Assembly: GCF_001854805.1 (NCBI RefSeq)
Contig: NZ_MBLO01000269.1
Span: forward strand, 43,942 to 107,941
Source of the DNA: Pseudofrankia coriaricola
GTDB taxonomy: Bacteria > Actinomycetota > Actinomycetes > Frankiales > Frankiaceae
Length of the DNA stretch: 64,000 nucleotides
Direction: 5' to 3'
In this document: positions 42,619 through 50,980 of the stretch, piece after piece
Layout of the letters: each line of letters opens with the position of its first letter
How positions within the stretch are numbered: the first letter of the stretch is position 1
Program-made: the position numbers and the translations under genes
The notes under the pieces: model-generated
Told to the model about the DNA's origin: nothing
What the model saw: the letters and a program-made list of their open reading frames with translations, nothing else
Database searches by the model: none

Positions 42619-43833
42619 CTAAGCGGCTACCAGCTGGGCCTGAGCGTCACGGAGGGCCTTGTTCGCGTTTTCGGGGAGGGCGCCGAGGGGCGTGGCGACC
42701 TCCTCGACCGTCGGGCCGTACTGGGCGGCCAGCGGGGCGAGGGCGTCGAGGTCGAAGTCGTAGAGCCTCGCGGCGTTGCCGGCGAGGATGTCGCGCACCT
42801 CGGCCTCGGGCAGGTGGTGCAGCACCTGGCGGATGGCCTCCAGAGTGAACGGCGACGTGCCCTCGTCATGCGGGTAGTCGCTGCCCCACATGAAGCGGTC
42901 GTGCCCGATCACGTCGCGGGCGGCGATGTCGGCGGGACGGGGGAAGCTCGCGCCCGACCAGCAGCTCTGCTGCCAGTACTCGGTCGCCGAGCGCGGGATC
43001 GCGTCCTCCTTGCGGTACTTCAGCTCACCGATCGCGCCACCGCGGATGCTTTCCAGGACGCCGTCGAGCTGCTTGAGCAGCGGCGGTATGCCGGCCGCCG
43101 ACGACTCGGTGATGACGAACTTCAGCCGCGGAAACTTCTCGAACATGCCGGAGAGCAGCAGGTGGACGAACGGCCGCATGCCGTAGAAGCCCACCTCGCT
43201 GATCATGAGCGCGGGCGTGGCCGAGTAGCGGCCGTAGTTGGGCGAGCCGGTGCCGCCGTGCAGGTTGAGCGGGATCTCCAGGTCCTGGATCGTCGCCCAC
43301 AGCCGGTCATACTCCGGGTCGTAGAGCGGCTTCACCCACTTCACGTCGGGCGCGACGTTCGGCAGCAGCACGCCGCCGCGCAGGCCGTGCTCCTTGATCC
43401 AGGTGATGTCCTCGATGGCGTCGTCGATGTCGTTCAGGAAGAACTGCCCGACGCCGGCGCGCTGCGCCGGCTTGCGGGCGCAGAAATCCGCGAGCCACCG
43501 GTTGTGCGCGTGGATGCCGGCGCGGCGGTGGCGGTACTCCTCGGCAGTCGGCGGGCCGGCGAACAGCACGAAACCCGGGTAGAACGGCGGCACCGTGTTC
43601 GGGAAGATCACTTCGCCGACGACGCCCTGGGAGAGCTGGTCGCGGTCGCGCCGCTCGTCATCCCAGTTACGGACCCGCAGGTCGGTGTCGCGGAGATCCT
43701 TCCATGGGTTCTTGTACTTGCCGCGCCAGGCGTCGAAGTCTTCCTTGAACGCCGAGTCGAGGTACTCGCGGTAGGTCTCATGGTTCGCGCCGGCGTGGGT
43801 GTCGGCCGAGATGATCGTGTACCGGGCGGCCAC
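42619..43833 (-). CDS. Amidohydrolase-family (Amidohydro_2) metal-dependent hydrolase/decarboxylase
   Basis: A 404-residue TIM-barrel protein of the ACMSD-like Amidohydrolase_2 group. It opens with YTIISADTHAG, where the usual D-x-H-x-H is reduced to D-T-H, and ends the barrel with FMWGSDYPHDEG, whose Asp is the expected metal ligand. NLHGGTGSPNYG and FVITESSAAGIPPLL match homologues annotated in aromatic or steroid-type degradation. The GTG at 43833 has AGGGAG 5 nt before it. A palindrome overlaps its promoter, pointing to repression by an unseen regulator. Confidence 0.85.
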   Translation of the reverse strand: MAARYTIISADTHAGANHETYREYLDSAFKEDFDAWRGKYKNPWKDLRDTDLRVRNWDDERRDRDQLSQGVVGEVIFPNTVPPFYPGFVLFAGPPTAEEYRHRRAGIHAHNRWLADFCARKPAQRAGVGQFFLNDIDDAIEDITWIKEHGLRGGVLLPNVAPDVKWVKPLYDPEYDRLWATIQDLEIPLNLHGGTGSPNYGRYSATPALMISEVGFYGMRPFVHLLLSGMFEKFPRLKFVITESSAAGIPPLLKQLDGVLESIRGGAIGELKYRKEDAIPRSATEYWQQSCWSGASFPRPADIAARDVIGHDRFMWGSDYPHDEGTSPFTLEAIRQVLHHLPEAEVRDILAGNAARLYDFDLDALAPLAAQYGPTVEEVATPLGALPENANKALRDAQAQLVAA

Positions 43834-43870
43834 GGGCACTCCCTGGTCTGGTCGATGGGACGTAGCATAA

Positions 43871-43899
43871 TAGAACGTCGTTTCAGTCTGACGTGTCAA
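43871..43899 (-). promoter_or_regulatory. Promoter with dyad operator upstream of the amidohydrolase
   Basis: Reading on the minus strand, TTGACA (43899-43894) is followed by the dyad TGAAACGACGTTCTA (43885-43871, T-N2-AACG-N-CGTT-N2-A) and an AT-rich TATTAT. The dyad lies between the -35 and the -10 region and looks like a TetR-type operator. Confidence 0.5.
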
Positions 43900-44251
43900 G
43901 GAGACGCCAGCCGGCGGGCGCGCGACCTCGGCCACCTTGGCTGGCGCCTCTGACTGCCGCCGGATGCCACGGCCCAGCTGGGGCTCTGTCCTGCAACGGA
44001 GTTCTCTCCCCCATGGGGGGCGCTGCGTCAACGCGGATGCCCTGGGAAGCGGATGCCCTGGCAACAGGGTGCGGTGGCCGCCTGGGCAGGCTTGGATGCC
44101 GATCTTTCCGCCATCCCGACCGAGGTCGGCCGCTCCGGTGATGACCATCTCGGTGCGGCGAGCACTGACGCCGGAAGGTCGGGCGTCGGCGTTGCGGTTC
44201 CGCGCGGCAGCCAAGATCTTCCCCACCCGCGATCATTCATGATCGCCGTGG

Positions 44252-44302
44252 ATGTGTCGTCGCGGTCGTGATTTGGCGGGATCCGCGACTGCGACGACAC
44301 AT
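44252..44302. other. 17-bp inverted repeat (hairpin A)
   Basis: The arms 44252-44268 and 44286-44302 pair with one mismatch around a 17-nt loop. It lies in the 802-bp gene-free gap between amidohydrolase and tatA. It may be a terminator, an RNA element or a remnant of a mobile element. Confidence 0.55.
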
Positions 44303-44455
44303 GGGAGGTGATCTATCGGTCGCATGCTGCCGGGCGAACGCCGGTGGCGCGGCGGTGCACGTGACCATTAACCAAAAACTGCTACCGGGCTGTGGGGCGC
44401 GATTCCGGCCAAGGCCGCGCAGTGTCATCGCCGCGCCGTGAGCTTGATCAGCGGA

Positions 44456-44508
44456 ACTGTATCGAGATACGAACCTGGCGAGGGCCCAGGTTCGGATCTC
44501 GATACAGT
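44456..44508. other. 23-bp inverted repeat (hairpin B)
   Basis: The arms 44456-44478 and 44486-44508 pair at 22 of 23 positions around the 7-nt loop cgagggc. It lies 128 bp beyond the tatA stop. It is longer than needed for a terminator and has no T-run. No transposase or coding frame is associated with it. Confidence 0.65.
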
Positions 44509-44635
44509 CCTGGCGATCTTCAACGGCGAGGGCCGGTTGCGCAAACGTCGCCGGAAACGTGCGGTAGTCGCGGAGCGGGATGGTGGCGCCGCGCCGCGCC
44601 GCCGCGTTCGGCGCCGCCGTTCGGGGGCGCGGACG

Positions 44636-44953
44636 TCAGCTGGCGCTGCCCGCCCTGTCGGTCACCACGGCGGCCACGGTGGCCTCGGCGGGGTGGGCGG
44701 TGGCGGCGGTGGCCGCCGGGACGGTGTTGTCGGCGGGCGTTGGCGCAGCGGGTGCCGCGATGGCGGCGGCCGGGGCGGCCTCGGCCGGGGCGGCGGGCGC
44801 GCCGCCCTCGTCGCCCATGGCCTTGACCTCGGACTTGAAGATGCGCATGGAACGGCCGAGCGAGCGCGCGGCCTCAGGCAGCTTCTTCGAGCCAAACAGG
44901 ACCAGCACCACAACCGCGATGATGATCAATTCCGGGGCGCCCAGATCTGGCAT
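44636..44953 (-). CDS. tatA: Sec-independent protein translocase TatA/TatE
   Basis: A 105-residue TatA-family subunit of the twin-arginine export channel. It has the standard plan: a short outside N-terminus (MPDLGAPE), one helix ([13 protein letters not shown]), the [25 protein letters not shown] amphipathic helix and a long Ala/Pro/Thr-rich acidic tail. A strong GGGAAGGGAGC site precedes the ATG. TatC and TatB are not nearby. Confidence 0.93.
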   Translation of the reverse strand: MPDLGAPELIIIAVVVLVLFGSKKLPEAARSLGRSMRIFKSEVKAMGDEGGAPAAPAEAAPAAAIAAPAAPTPADNTVPAATAATAHPAEATVAAVVTDRAGSAS

Positions 44954-45356
44954 GTGCGCTGCTCCCTTCCCGCTCGCGAGGTCGGCATAAACGCCAGACC
45001 GCGACTGATATTACGGCTTCGCCGGGCGACCCGGCGCGTGACCACGAAGACCCTCACCTATTGTGCGGTCCCCACGTCGAATCCCGACGAGGATCATCCA
45101 GCCGCGAATAGATGATCGTTGGACGGACGTCGTCGCCTGACGAAAACCGGAAGCAAGAAACTCCCGCACCGCCGGCTTCCTGTCTCATTGGGTCAACGCG
45201 CGGTGCCGGATGGGCATCTTTCCGCGGTCGCTGTGTCGATCCTTGGTCGACCCGCGGCGGAGGATTTCGATCAACCGTGGTGGCTGCCCCTCCCGCGTCC
45301 GGTCTGGCGGACCGCCACATTCGACGAGGCAAGCCCTGTGACCGCCGTCGCCACTG
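44954..45356. other. Intergenic region without a recognisable gene
   Basis: I see no supported coding frame or RNA here. It separates the tatA promoter region from a degraded transporter remnant and the tRNA. Confidence 0.5.
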
Positions 45357-45705
45357 GTGCCGCCGCCATCTCCCATCTCCACGGCTGCCGTCTCAACCAC
45401 TGCCGTGGCGGCCGTCAGCCTGCTGACTGCCGGGCCAGAGCAAGCCCTCTGGACCGCCATACCCCCGCACTTCGCCCCCGCAAGCCCGGGTCGTGGTGCT
45501 CACCACCGCCCCTGTCCTGCTCGGCCCTGTCCTGCTCGGCCTCGGTTGGAATCTGGGCCTGCTGGTCGGCACCGCCGTCATGACCACCCCTGTCGCCGGC
45601 ACCACCAGAGCCGCCCCGCAGGGCAAGGTGGACGTCGCCATCGCGGCCACCATCGCGGCCGACGGCCTGATCTCCGGCCTCGTCGTCGTCCGCCGACACC
45701 GGTAG
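45357..45705 (+). pseudogene. Degraded MFS transporter C-terminus
   Basis: The frame at 45493-45705 encodes about 70 residues (LGWNLGLLVGTAVMTTPVAG ... QGKVDVAIAATIAADGLISGL) matching the last helices of MFS exporters, where G-L-G-W-N-F-G and the following Q-G-x-V-D motif are conserved. In another frame at 45357-45450 lies a hydrophobic piece (VSTTAVAAVSLLTAGPEQALWTAI), so at least one frameshift separates the pieces, and the preceding helices are missing. It lies 130 bp before the tRNA-Arg gene, at the edge of the island. Confidence 0.6.
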
Positions 45706-45835
45706 CAGCCCTGGCCGATGCCCTGCGGGCCGAGGCCTCAGCCCCGCCGTACCGGTTCGATCGTCACCCGGTCCGTGCTGTAAGCTGCTACCAGTCAGCC
45801 GCCAGGGGTGGCAGACATCGCAAGACTCGTAGGAC

Positions 45836-45908
45836 GCGCTCGTAGCTCAACGGATAGAGCATCTGACTACGGATCAGAAGGTTGGGGGTTCGAGTCCCTC
45901 CGAGCGCA
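45836..45908 (+). tRNA. tRNA-Arg (ACG)
   Basis: A complete cloverleaf: acceptor arms GCGCTCG (45836-45842) and CGAGCGC (45901-45907), D-arm GCTC...GAGC, anticodon stem TCTGA/TCAGA around loop ctACGga, T-arm GGGGG-TTCGAGT-CCCTC and discriminator A. The encoded 3' end lacks a full CCA (ACC follows). Its 3' half is duplicated at 62553, marking it as an integration target. Confidence 0.95.
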
Positions 45909-46113
45909 CCGCACGTGCTCTGACCTGTACGTTCACATTTTCACAAGCGTGACGGCCTTCTGGCCAGTTATCAGATGATTCGCCCGCCGGACATGGTCGA
46001 CACGTCTGATTCCTCGCCTTGACGAACGGCACGGCACTCATCGGCACCGCGTGGCACCAGCAACTCTTTCTGATCTTCATGGGGCTCACGTGTGCGCGAG
46101 GTGTGCGCGAGCG
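45866..46113 (+). repeat. Direct repeat, left copy (tRNA 3' half plus ~200 bp), attL-like
   Basis: 44 bp from the anticodon loop to the tRNA end (45866-45909) are identical to 62553-62596. Similarity continues for about 200 bp beyond, through ACGTTCACATTTTCACAAGC and GGGGCTCACGTGTG. It ends in paired GTGTGCGCG repeats at 46090 and 46101. Confidence 0.85.
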
Positions 46114-46212
46114 CCCCGGGACGACGCCTCAGTCCTCGTCTTTCGATCATCAACGCTAGAGGGCTTGAGCCGGCGAAGCCGGTAAGGATGAGTCAAGTTC
46201 GTGGGCTGTGGG

Positions 46213-46335
46213 TCAGGCTGCGAGTCTGGCCTGGTGGACTTGGTCGTAGGTGTTCGCGGCTTTGCGCAGTGGTGGCGGGTCGTCGGGTCTGTTCAGGTCG
46301 GCGAGGCCGGGTGTCAGGACGCGGCTGTGGAGGCT
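46213..46335 (-). other. Possible C-terminal protein remnant
   Basis: A minus-strand frame of about 40 codons ends in LNRPDDPPPLRKAA and YDQVHQARLAA before TGA. It looks like a charged helical C-terminus, perhaps of a mobile-element protein, but I cannot place the family, and no start or upstream domain is present. Nothing else is seen between 46114 and 46550. Confidence 0.25.
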
Positions 46336-46550
46336 CTACCAGGCGCACGTCGACCTGACACCCCTACCCGCATGAGGCTCGAAGGCGCTCCCGTCGGGAG
46401 CCCGCCAGCCGTTGGAGAAGATCAGCCGACGTAGATCACGACGTGGGCGATCCTCCCGTCGGCGTCACCGACAGTCGACACCGACGCCCAACGACCTTAC
46501 GGAACGCGGAACACCGAAACCGCGGCCGTGGCCCGGGCGCCCGGGGACCT

Positions 46551-46556
46551 TACAGT
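46551..46556 (+). promoter_or_regulatory. -10 box TACAGT of the lipoprotein gene
   Basis: TACAGT ends 7 bp before ATG 46563, so transcription should begin at the start codon (leaderless). No clear -35 box. Confidence 0.45.
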
Positions 46557-46562
46557 CGCGCC

Positions 46563-47651
46563 ATGGCGTTGCCGGGACGAGCCAGACCTGCGGTCGCGCA
46601 GCCGGCGTACCGGCATGCGGCGGTGCTCGCGGCCGGGGTGGCTACAGGGCTGACGGTCCTCGCTGCATGCGCCGGATGCGGCGGCACGACGACCGGCACG
46701 GCTAACACGGCCGGCCCGGGGCTGCCGCCGGCTGCCGAGCCGGCGGCAGCCCCGCCGCTGACGGTGCGGCCGGCGGGCACGGTCCGGCCGGTCGGAAACG
46801 GTCCGGAAGGTGTCCTGGTCGATCCGCGTGACGGCCAGGTGATCGTCGCCTTACGGGCACGGCGACTCGCGCTCGTCGGCGCGGACGGGCCGGGCATGGT
46901 TCGCACGGTCGCGGTCCCGGGCACGGCTCGTCATCTTCAGCTTGCCGGTGCGGCGGGGTCGGTGCTTGTCCCGGGCGAAGACACCGATGTGCTCGCCGAG
47001 ATCGACCTGCCGTCCGGGCGGGTGTCGGGGACGACTCGGGTCGGCCGCCAACCGCATGACGCCGCGGACACCGGGGTGGCCGGCCGGATTGTCGTGGCCG
47101 ACGAGCTCGGTTCCGCGGTGTCGTTCGTCGCCGACGGCCGGGAGATCGCTCGACTGCCAGGACCGGTGCAGCCAGGTGGCCTCGCGTCCGCCGGCGACGG
47201 CCGGGTCGGGGTCGTCGACGTGCGCGGCAACGCCCTCTACGTGTATGACGCGAGGTCCATGCGGCAGGTCGCCCGGCTCCCGGCCGGGGCAGGTCCGACC
47301 CATGCGGTCCAGGTCGGCGCCGGACGGGTCGCGGTCGCCGACACCCGTGGGAACGCCATCGAGGTCTTCTCACTGACCGGCACACCACGCCGGCTCGCCC
47401 GGCTGCCGCTGCCCGGAGCACCGTACGGGCTCGCCGCCAGCGCCGACGGAACGTCCCTCTGGGTCACCCTGACCGCACGCAACGAGCTGGTGCGTCTCGC
47501 CGTGGATGCGGACGGCACGCCGCGGCGGGACGGCCCGCCGTACCCCACGGTCCGCCAGGCCAACTCGGTCGCCGTGGACGAGACACGGAACCGGGCCTAC
47601 GTGGCGGGCGCAACGTCGGCGGGCACCCTTCAGACCATCGACCTCAGGTAG
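46563..47651 (+). CDS. YncE-like beta-propeller lipoprotein
   Basis: A 362-residue exported protein. The signal sequence ends in a lipobox (VLAAC, Cys near 36, followed by AGCGG), so it is probably anchored on the outer face of the membrane. The rest consists of repeats of about 40 residues with YVYD/VSF/DGTSLWV-type blades, as in YncE/lactonase-like seven-bladed propellers. No catalytic motif is visible, so it is likely a binding or scaffold protein. It converges on the GT87 gene with 13 bp between ends. Confidence 0.8.
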   Translation: MALPGRARPAVAQPAYRHAAVLAAGVATGLTVLAACAGCGGTTTGTANTAGPGLPPAAEPAAAPPLTVRPAGTVRPVGNGPEGVLVDPRDGQVIVALRARRLALVGADGPGMVRTVAVPGTARHLQLAGAAGSVLVPGEDTDVLAEIDLPSGRVSGTTRVGRQPHDAADTGVAGRIVVADELGSAVSFVADGREIARLPGPVQPGGLASAGDGRVGVVDVRGNALYVYDARSMRQVARLPAGAGPTHAVQVGAGRVAVADTRGNAIEVFSLTGTPRRLARLPLPGAPYGLAASADGTSLWVTLTARNELVRLAVDADGTPRRDGPPYPTVRQANSVAVDETRNRAYVAGATSAGTLQTIDLR

Positions 47652-47664
47652 GGGTCCAGCTGCG

Positions 47665-49176
47665 CTACACCGTCGGCGACCCGGGGGCGAGTACCCGGCC
47701 GCGCCGGACGGAACGGGTGAGCGCGGCGGCGAGCACGATGGCCGCGGCGATGGCGTAGGAGCTGACCCGTAGCGTCCAGGCGTCGCCGGGCAGGTCGGTG
47801 AACAGGGAGATGTACAGGGGGTAGGCGGCGGCGGTTACGGCGAGCCATTCCAGCCGGCCGGCGAGGACGGCGAGCGCGGCCAGCAGGATGCCGTACCAGG
47901 GCTGGGCGGGCGTGGCGGTCAGGAAGGCGGTGCCGACGAGCCACAGCGCGGCCCGTTCGATGGGCACGCGATGCGGGTCGGCGCGCAGCACCGCGACCGT
48001 GACCGCGGCGAGCGCGCCGGCCGCGACGGCCTTGGCGGCGGTGCCGTGCAGGCCGAGCCCGGCGAGCAGCAGGAACCGGCTGCCCTGGTCGTATCCCTCG
48101 ACGTTCAGGTACTGCGGGAGGAAACCGAGGACGCCCGTGCCCACTGCCAGGACGTGCGGGAGGTAGGCGAGCCCGATGACGGCCCCGGCCGCGCACAGCA
48201 GGCTGATGGGCCGGCAATGACGCCCGCGCCCAGCGACCGCCGGGAGTAGAAGGACCGGATAGAGCTTGACCGCCACCGCGGCCCCGAGCAGCGCGCCGGC
48301 CAGCCACGCGCGCCGCCGGGACGGTGAGGTGGTCGCGGCCACCTCCGTGACTGCCGCGCGGTCCGACGGGCCGGCGTGGCGCGGCGTCAGTACGGCGATG
48401 GCGCCGAGCGCGAGCAGCGCGCCGAGGACGTCCACGTGCGCGTCGGAGCCGACGTCCAGGCCGGCGAGCGGCGTCAGCGCGTAGAAGGCGGCGAGGCGCG
48501 GATCTCGGCCACGCGCCGCCAGCATCGACATGAGGAGGCCGACCAGGGCCAGCGAGGTGAGCGACGCGTAGAGCTGCAGCTTGTGCTCGCGTGGTGGTCC
48601 GGGCAGGACGTGCACCGCGGTGAAGTAGGCCTGGGCCACCGGCGGGTAGATGGTGTGTGCCCGGGGGTAGTTCAGCCTGGTGCAGTGCGGGCGGGGGTGG
48701 TCGGCGGTGCACCCGGCCGAGTCGGGGAACAGCCAGCCGTCCCGGACCCCGGCGAGTTCGGGGTCGAGCGGTCCGTAGCGGTAGGGGTCGATGCCGGCGG
48801 CCTGCACCTTGCCGTCCCAGGCGTAGCGGTACAGGTCGTCGGACAGCCGGGGGCCGCTCGTGAGAGCCATCGCGGGGATCGCGACGGTGGCGGCGAGCAG
48901 CAGGGTGAGGGCCAGGCGGCGGGGAGCGGCGAGGAAGAGCAGGGTGGCCGTGAGCAGGCCGAGCGCCCACCAGAGCATGGTCAGGTACAGCAGCGCGGGA
49001 CGGCTGACCAGGAAGCCTGGCTGGCGCTGCACCGTCGCCTGGACTGCGAGCAGGCCCGCGAGTCCGACGACCGCCCCGATCGGCACCGCCAGGCGCCGCC
49101 CGCGCAACCGCGCCGTCCGCTCGGCCGCCCGCGTGGGACTGCGCTGGCTGTCGGTGGTGGTGAGGGCGGTCGGCAT
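47665..49176 (-). CDS. GT87-family polyprenyl-phosphate-mannose-dependent transferase (DUF2029)
   Basis: A 503-residue polytopic protein with about 11 helices. GT87/DUF2029 features are the first periplasmic loop (SGPRLSDDLYRYAWDGKVQAAGIDPYRYGPLD, with the DD/DLYRY acidic pair), YPPVAQAYF, a cytoplasmic AVAVKLYPVLLLP and the late ATPAQPWYG. Relatives in mycobacteria extend lipomannan or arabinogalactan-type glycans from lipid-linked sugars. ATG 49176 is chosen; upstream in-frame sequence is basic and low-complexity. The divergent oxidoreductase gene starts 113 bp away. Confidence 0.85.
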   Translation of the reverse strand: MPTALTTTDSQRSPTRAAERTARLRGRRLAVPIGAVVGLAGLLAVQATVQRQPGFLVSRPALLYLTMLWWALGLLTATLLFLAAPRRLALTLLLAATVAIPAMALTSGPRLSDDLYRYAWDGKVQAAGIDPYRYGPLDPELAGVRDGWLFPDSAGCTADHPRPHCTRLNYPRAHTIYPPVAQAYFTAVHVLPGPPREHKLQLYASLTSLALVGLLMSMLAARGRDPRLAAFYALTPLAGLDVGSDAHVDVLGALLALGAIAVLTPRHAGPSDRAAVTEVAATTSPSRRRAWLAGALLGAAVAVKLYPVLLLPAVAGRGRHCRPISLLCAAGAVIGLAYLPHVLAVGTGVLGFLPQYLNVEGYDQGSRFLLLAGLGLHGTAAKAVAAGALAAVTVAVLRADPHRVPIERAALWLVGTAFLTATPAQPWYGILLAALAVLAGRLEWLAVTAAAYPLYISLFTDLPGDAWTLRVSSYAIAAAIVLAAALTRSVRRGRVLAPGSPTV

Positions 49177-49289
49177 GCAGCGAGAGTGGCAGCGATGCCG
49201 GGCGGCGCGGGCATGCCGAGCCCGGGTTTCTCCGTTCCGTAAGGCTTCGCGGTCCGCTACGCGGCTCATGGGGGACCTACGGTGCGTGG

Positions 49290-50489
49290 GTGCGCGTGCT
49301 GACCAGACGATTCCCACATCCACCCGCTTTCCTGCGACAGGGCCCGCTACGCGAGGGCGCTTTCCCAAGCCGCCTGCACGATCCCCGCGTCGCCGCGCTG
49401 TTGGGCATCTGGCTCGGGATCACGTTCGGGGTGTGCTTCTTCACGGGCCTGGTGTCCCATTTCATGCAGCACCCGCCGTCGTGGCTGGCCTGGCCGGCCC
49501 GTCCGGTCTGGTTGTACCGGGTGACGCAGGGCCTGCACGTGGCCACCGGGCTGGCGAGCGTTCCGCTGTTGCTGGCGAAACTGTGGACGGTGTACCCGCG
49601 GCTGTGGGAATGGCCGCCGGTGCGTTCGGCCGCCCATGCGCTGGAACGGGTGACGATCGTGCCGCTCATCGCCGGTGCCCTGTTCCAGCTGGCCACCGGA
49701 ATAGCGAACATCGCGCAGTGGTATCGCTTCCGGTTCTTCTTCACCGTCACCCACTACTGGGTCGCCTGGATCACCATCGGCGCGTTGCTCATCCACATCG
49801 CCGCGAAGCTCGCGGTGGTGCAGGCGAACGTCGGCCCGGGCCGGGCCGGCCGCGCGCACCTCACCGATCGGCACAGCGAGCCGGAACCGCCGGGGGACGG
49901 GCTGTCCCGGCGTGGCCTCGTAGTCGCCGTCGGCACCGCGGCCGGAGTCATCACCCTGACCACCGCCGGCCAGTTCGTGCCCGGGCTGGCCCGGCTCGAC
50001 CTGCTCGCGCCCCGGCGGCCCGACCTCGGCCCGCAGCGGCTGCCGGTCAACCGGACCGCGGCCGCCGCACGGGTCCTCGCCCTCGCCCGCGACCCGGCCT
50101 ACCAGCTGGAGGTCGTCGGCCCGCGCCCGTTCACCCTCAGCCTGGGCGAACTGCTGGCATTCGACCACCACACGTCGAAGCTGCCGATCACCTGCGTCGA
50201 GGGGTGGGCCGCCGACGCGACCTGGCACGGCCCACGGCTACGCGACCTGCTCGACGCCGCCGGCGTCCCGCCCGACGCGACGGTGCGGGTCGAGTCACTC
50301 GAAGCGCGCGGCGGCTACCGCACCAGCGAGGTGAACCCGCCACACGCCCGGGACCCGCTGACGCTGCTCGCCACCGGGCTGAACGGCGCCGAGCTCGACC
50401 TCGACCACGGCTACCCGGCCCGGCTCATCGCCCCCAACCGGCCCGGCGTGCTGCAGACCAAGTGGGTGCACCGGGTGGTGATGCTGTGA
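49290..50489 (+). CDS. Membrane molybdopterin oxidoreductase with cytochrome b-like helices
   Basis: A 399-residue fusion. About four helices (38-176) with histidines H57, H83, H155 and H169 placed like heme ligands form a cytochrome b561-type anchor. An internal SRRGLVV twin-arginine-like motif (206-212) precedes one more helix (to about 230), then a sulfite-oxidase-type molybdopterin domain with candidate Mo ligand Cys302 (ITCVEGWAADATWHG). It would oxidise or reduce a small substrate outside the membrane and exchange electrons with the quinone pool. GTG 49290 is used. It overlaps the next gene (GTGA). Confidence 0.82.
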   Translation: MRVLTRRFPHPPAFLRQGPLREGAFPSRLHDPRVAALLGIWLGITFGVCFFTGLVSHFMQHPPSWLAWPARPVWLYRVTQGLHVATGLASVPLLLAKLWTVYPRLWEWPPVRSAAHALERVTIVPLIAGALFQLATGIANIAQWYRFRFFFTVTHYWVAWITIGALLIHIAAKLAVVQANVGPGRAGRAHLTDRHSEPEPPGDGLSRRGLVVAVGTAAGVITLTTAGQFVPGLARLDLLAPRRPDLGPQRLPVNRTAAAARVLALARDPAYQLEVVGPRPFTLSLGELLAFDHHTSKLPITCVEGWAADATWHGPRLRDLLDAAGVPPDATVRVESLEARGGYRTSEVNPPHARDPLTLLATGLNGAELDLDHGYPARLIAPNRPGVLQTKWVHRVVML

Positions 50490-50938
50490 AGACGACCCCC
50501 GCCCTGGTCCTGCGCGGCCTGCTCGCCGCCGCCGGCCTGGCCGTGCTCGGATACGGCATCCACGGGCTGCTCACGATGGAGCGGGCTACCCACCCGTTGC
50601 AGGCGGCCCGGTGGCTGATCGGTGGGATCCTGATCCACGACCTGGTCGCCGTCCCGGTCACGGCCGTCGTCGGGCTCCTGCTCACCCGGCTCGTGCGCGC
50701 CCCGTACCGGGCGGTGGTGCAAGGCGCGCTCCTGGTCAGCGCGGCCGTCGCGCTTGCCTCCCTGCCGCTCTGGCGCGGCTACGGCGGCTCGCCCGACAAC
50801 CCGACGGTCAACCCGCTGCCCTACGGGCGGAACCTGGCGATTGTCCTCGGCGCCGTGTGGGCCGGCGCCGCGGCCCTGATCGCTGTCCGCGCGGCGCGGG
50901 CGCGGCGGAGGCTCGGGTCCGCGCCAGACACGTCCTGA
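50486..50938 (+). CDS. Small integral membrane protein
   Basis: A 150-residue protein with four predicted helices (about 8-30, 42-65, 75-93 and 118-136) and short polar loops. GTG 50486 overlaps the stop of the oxidoreductase, so translation is coupled and it may be a partner subunit. A loop GYGGSPDNPTVNPLPYG is the only distinctive stretch. No family recognised. Confidence 0.7.
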   Translation: MKTTPALVLRGLLAAAGLAVLGYGIHGLLTMERATHPLQAARWLIGGILIHDLVAVPVTAVVGLLLTRLVRAPYRAVVQGALLVSAAVALASLPLWRGYGGSPDNPTVNPLPYGRNLAIVLGAVWAGAAALIAVRAARARRRLGSAPDTS

Positions 50939-50980
50939 GGGCGGGCCCTCCGCGGGGCGCGGATCGCCGAGCGTCCAGGA

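Noticed and set aside
45874..46089. A minus-strand frame of 71 residues ending in EGLEPPTF
   Set aside because: EGLEPPTF is the reverse translation of the tRNA T-arm region, a known annotation artefact.
48860..50938. A 692-residue plus-strand frame
   Set aside because: It overlaps the GT87 gene in antisense and the oxidoreductase in another frame; only the last 150 codons (GTG 50486) look like a protein.
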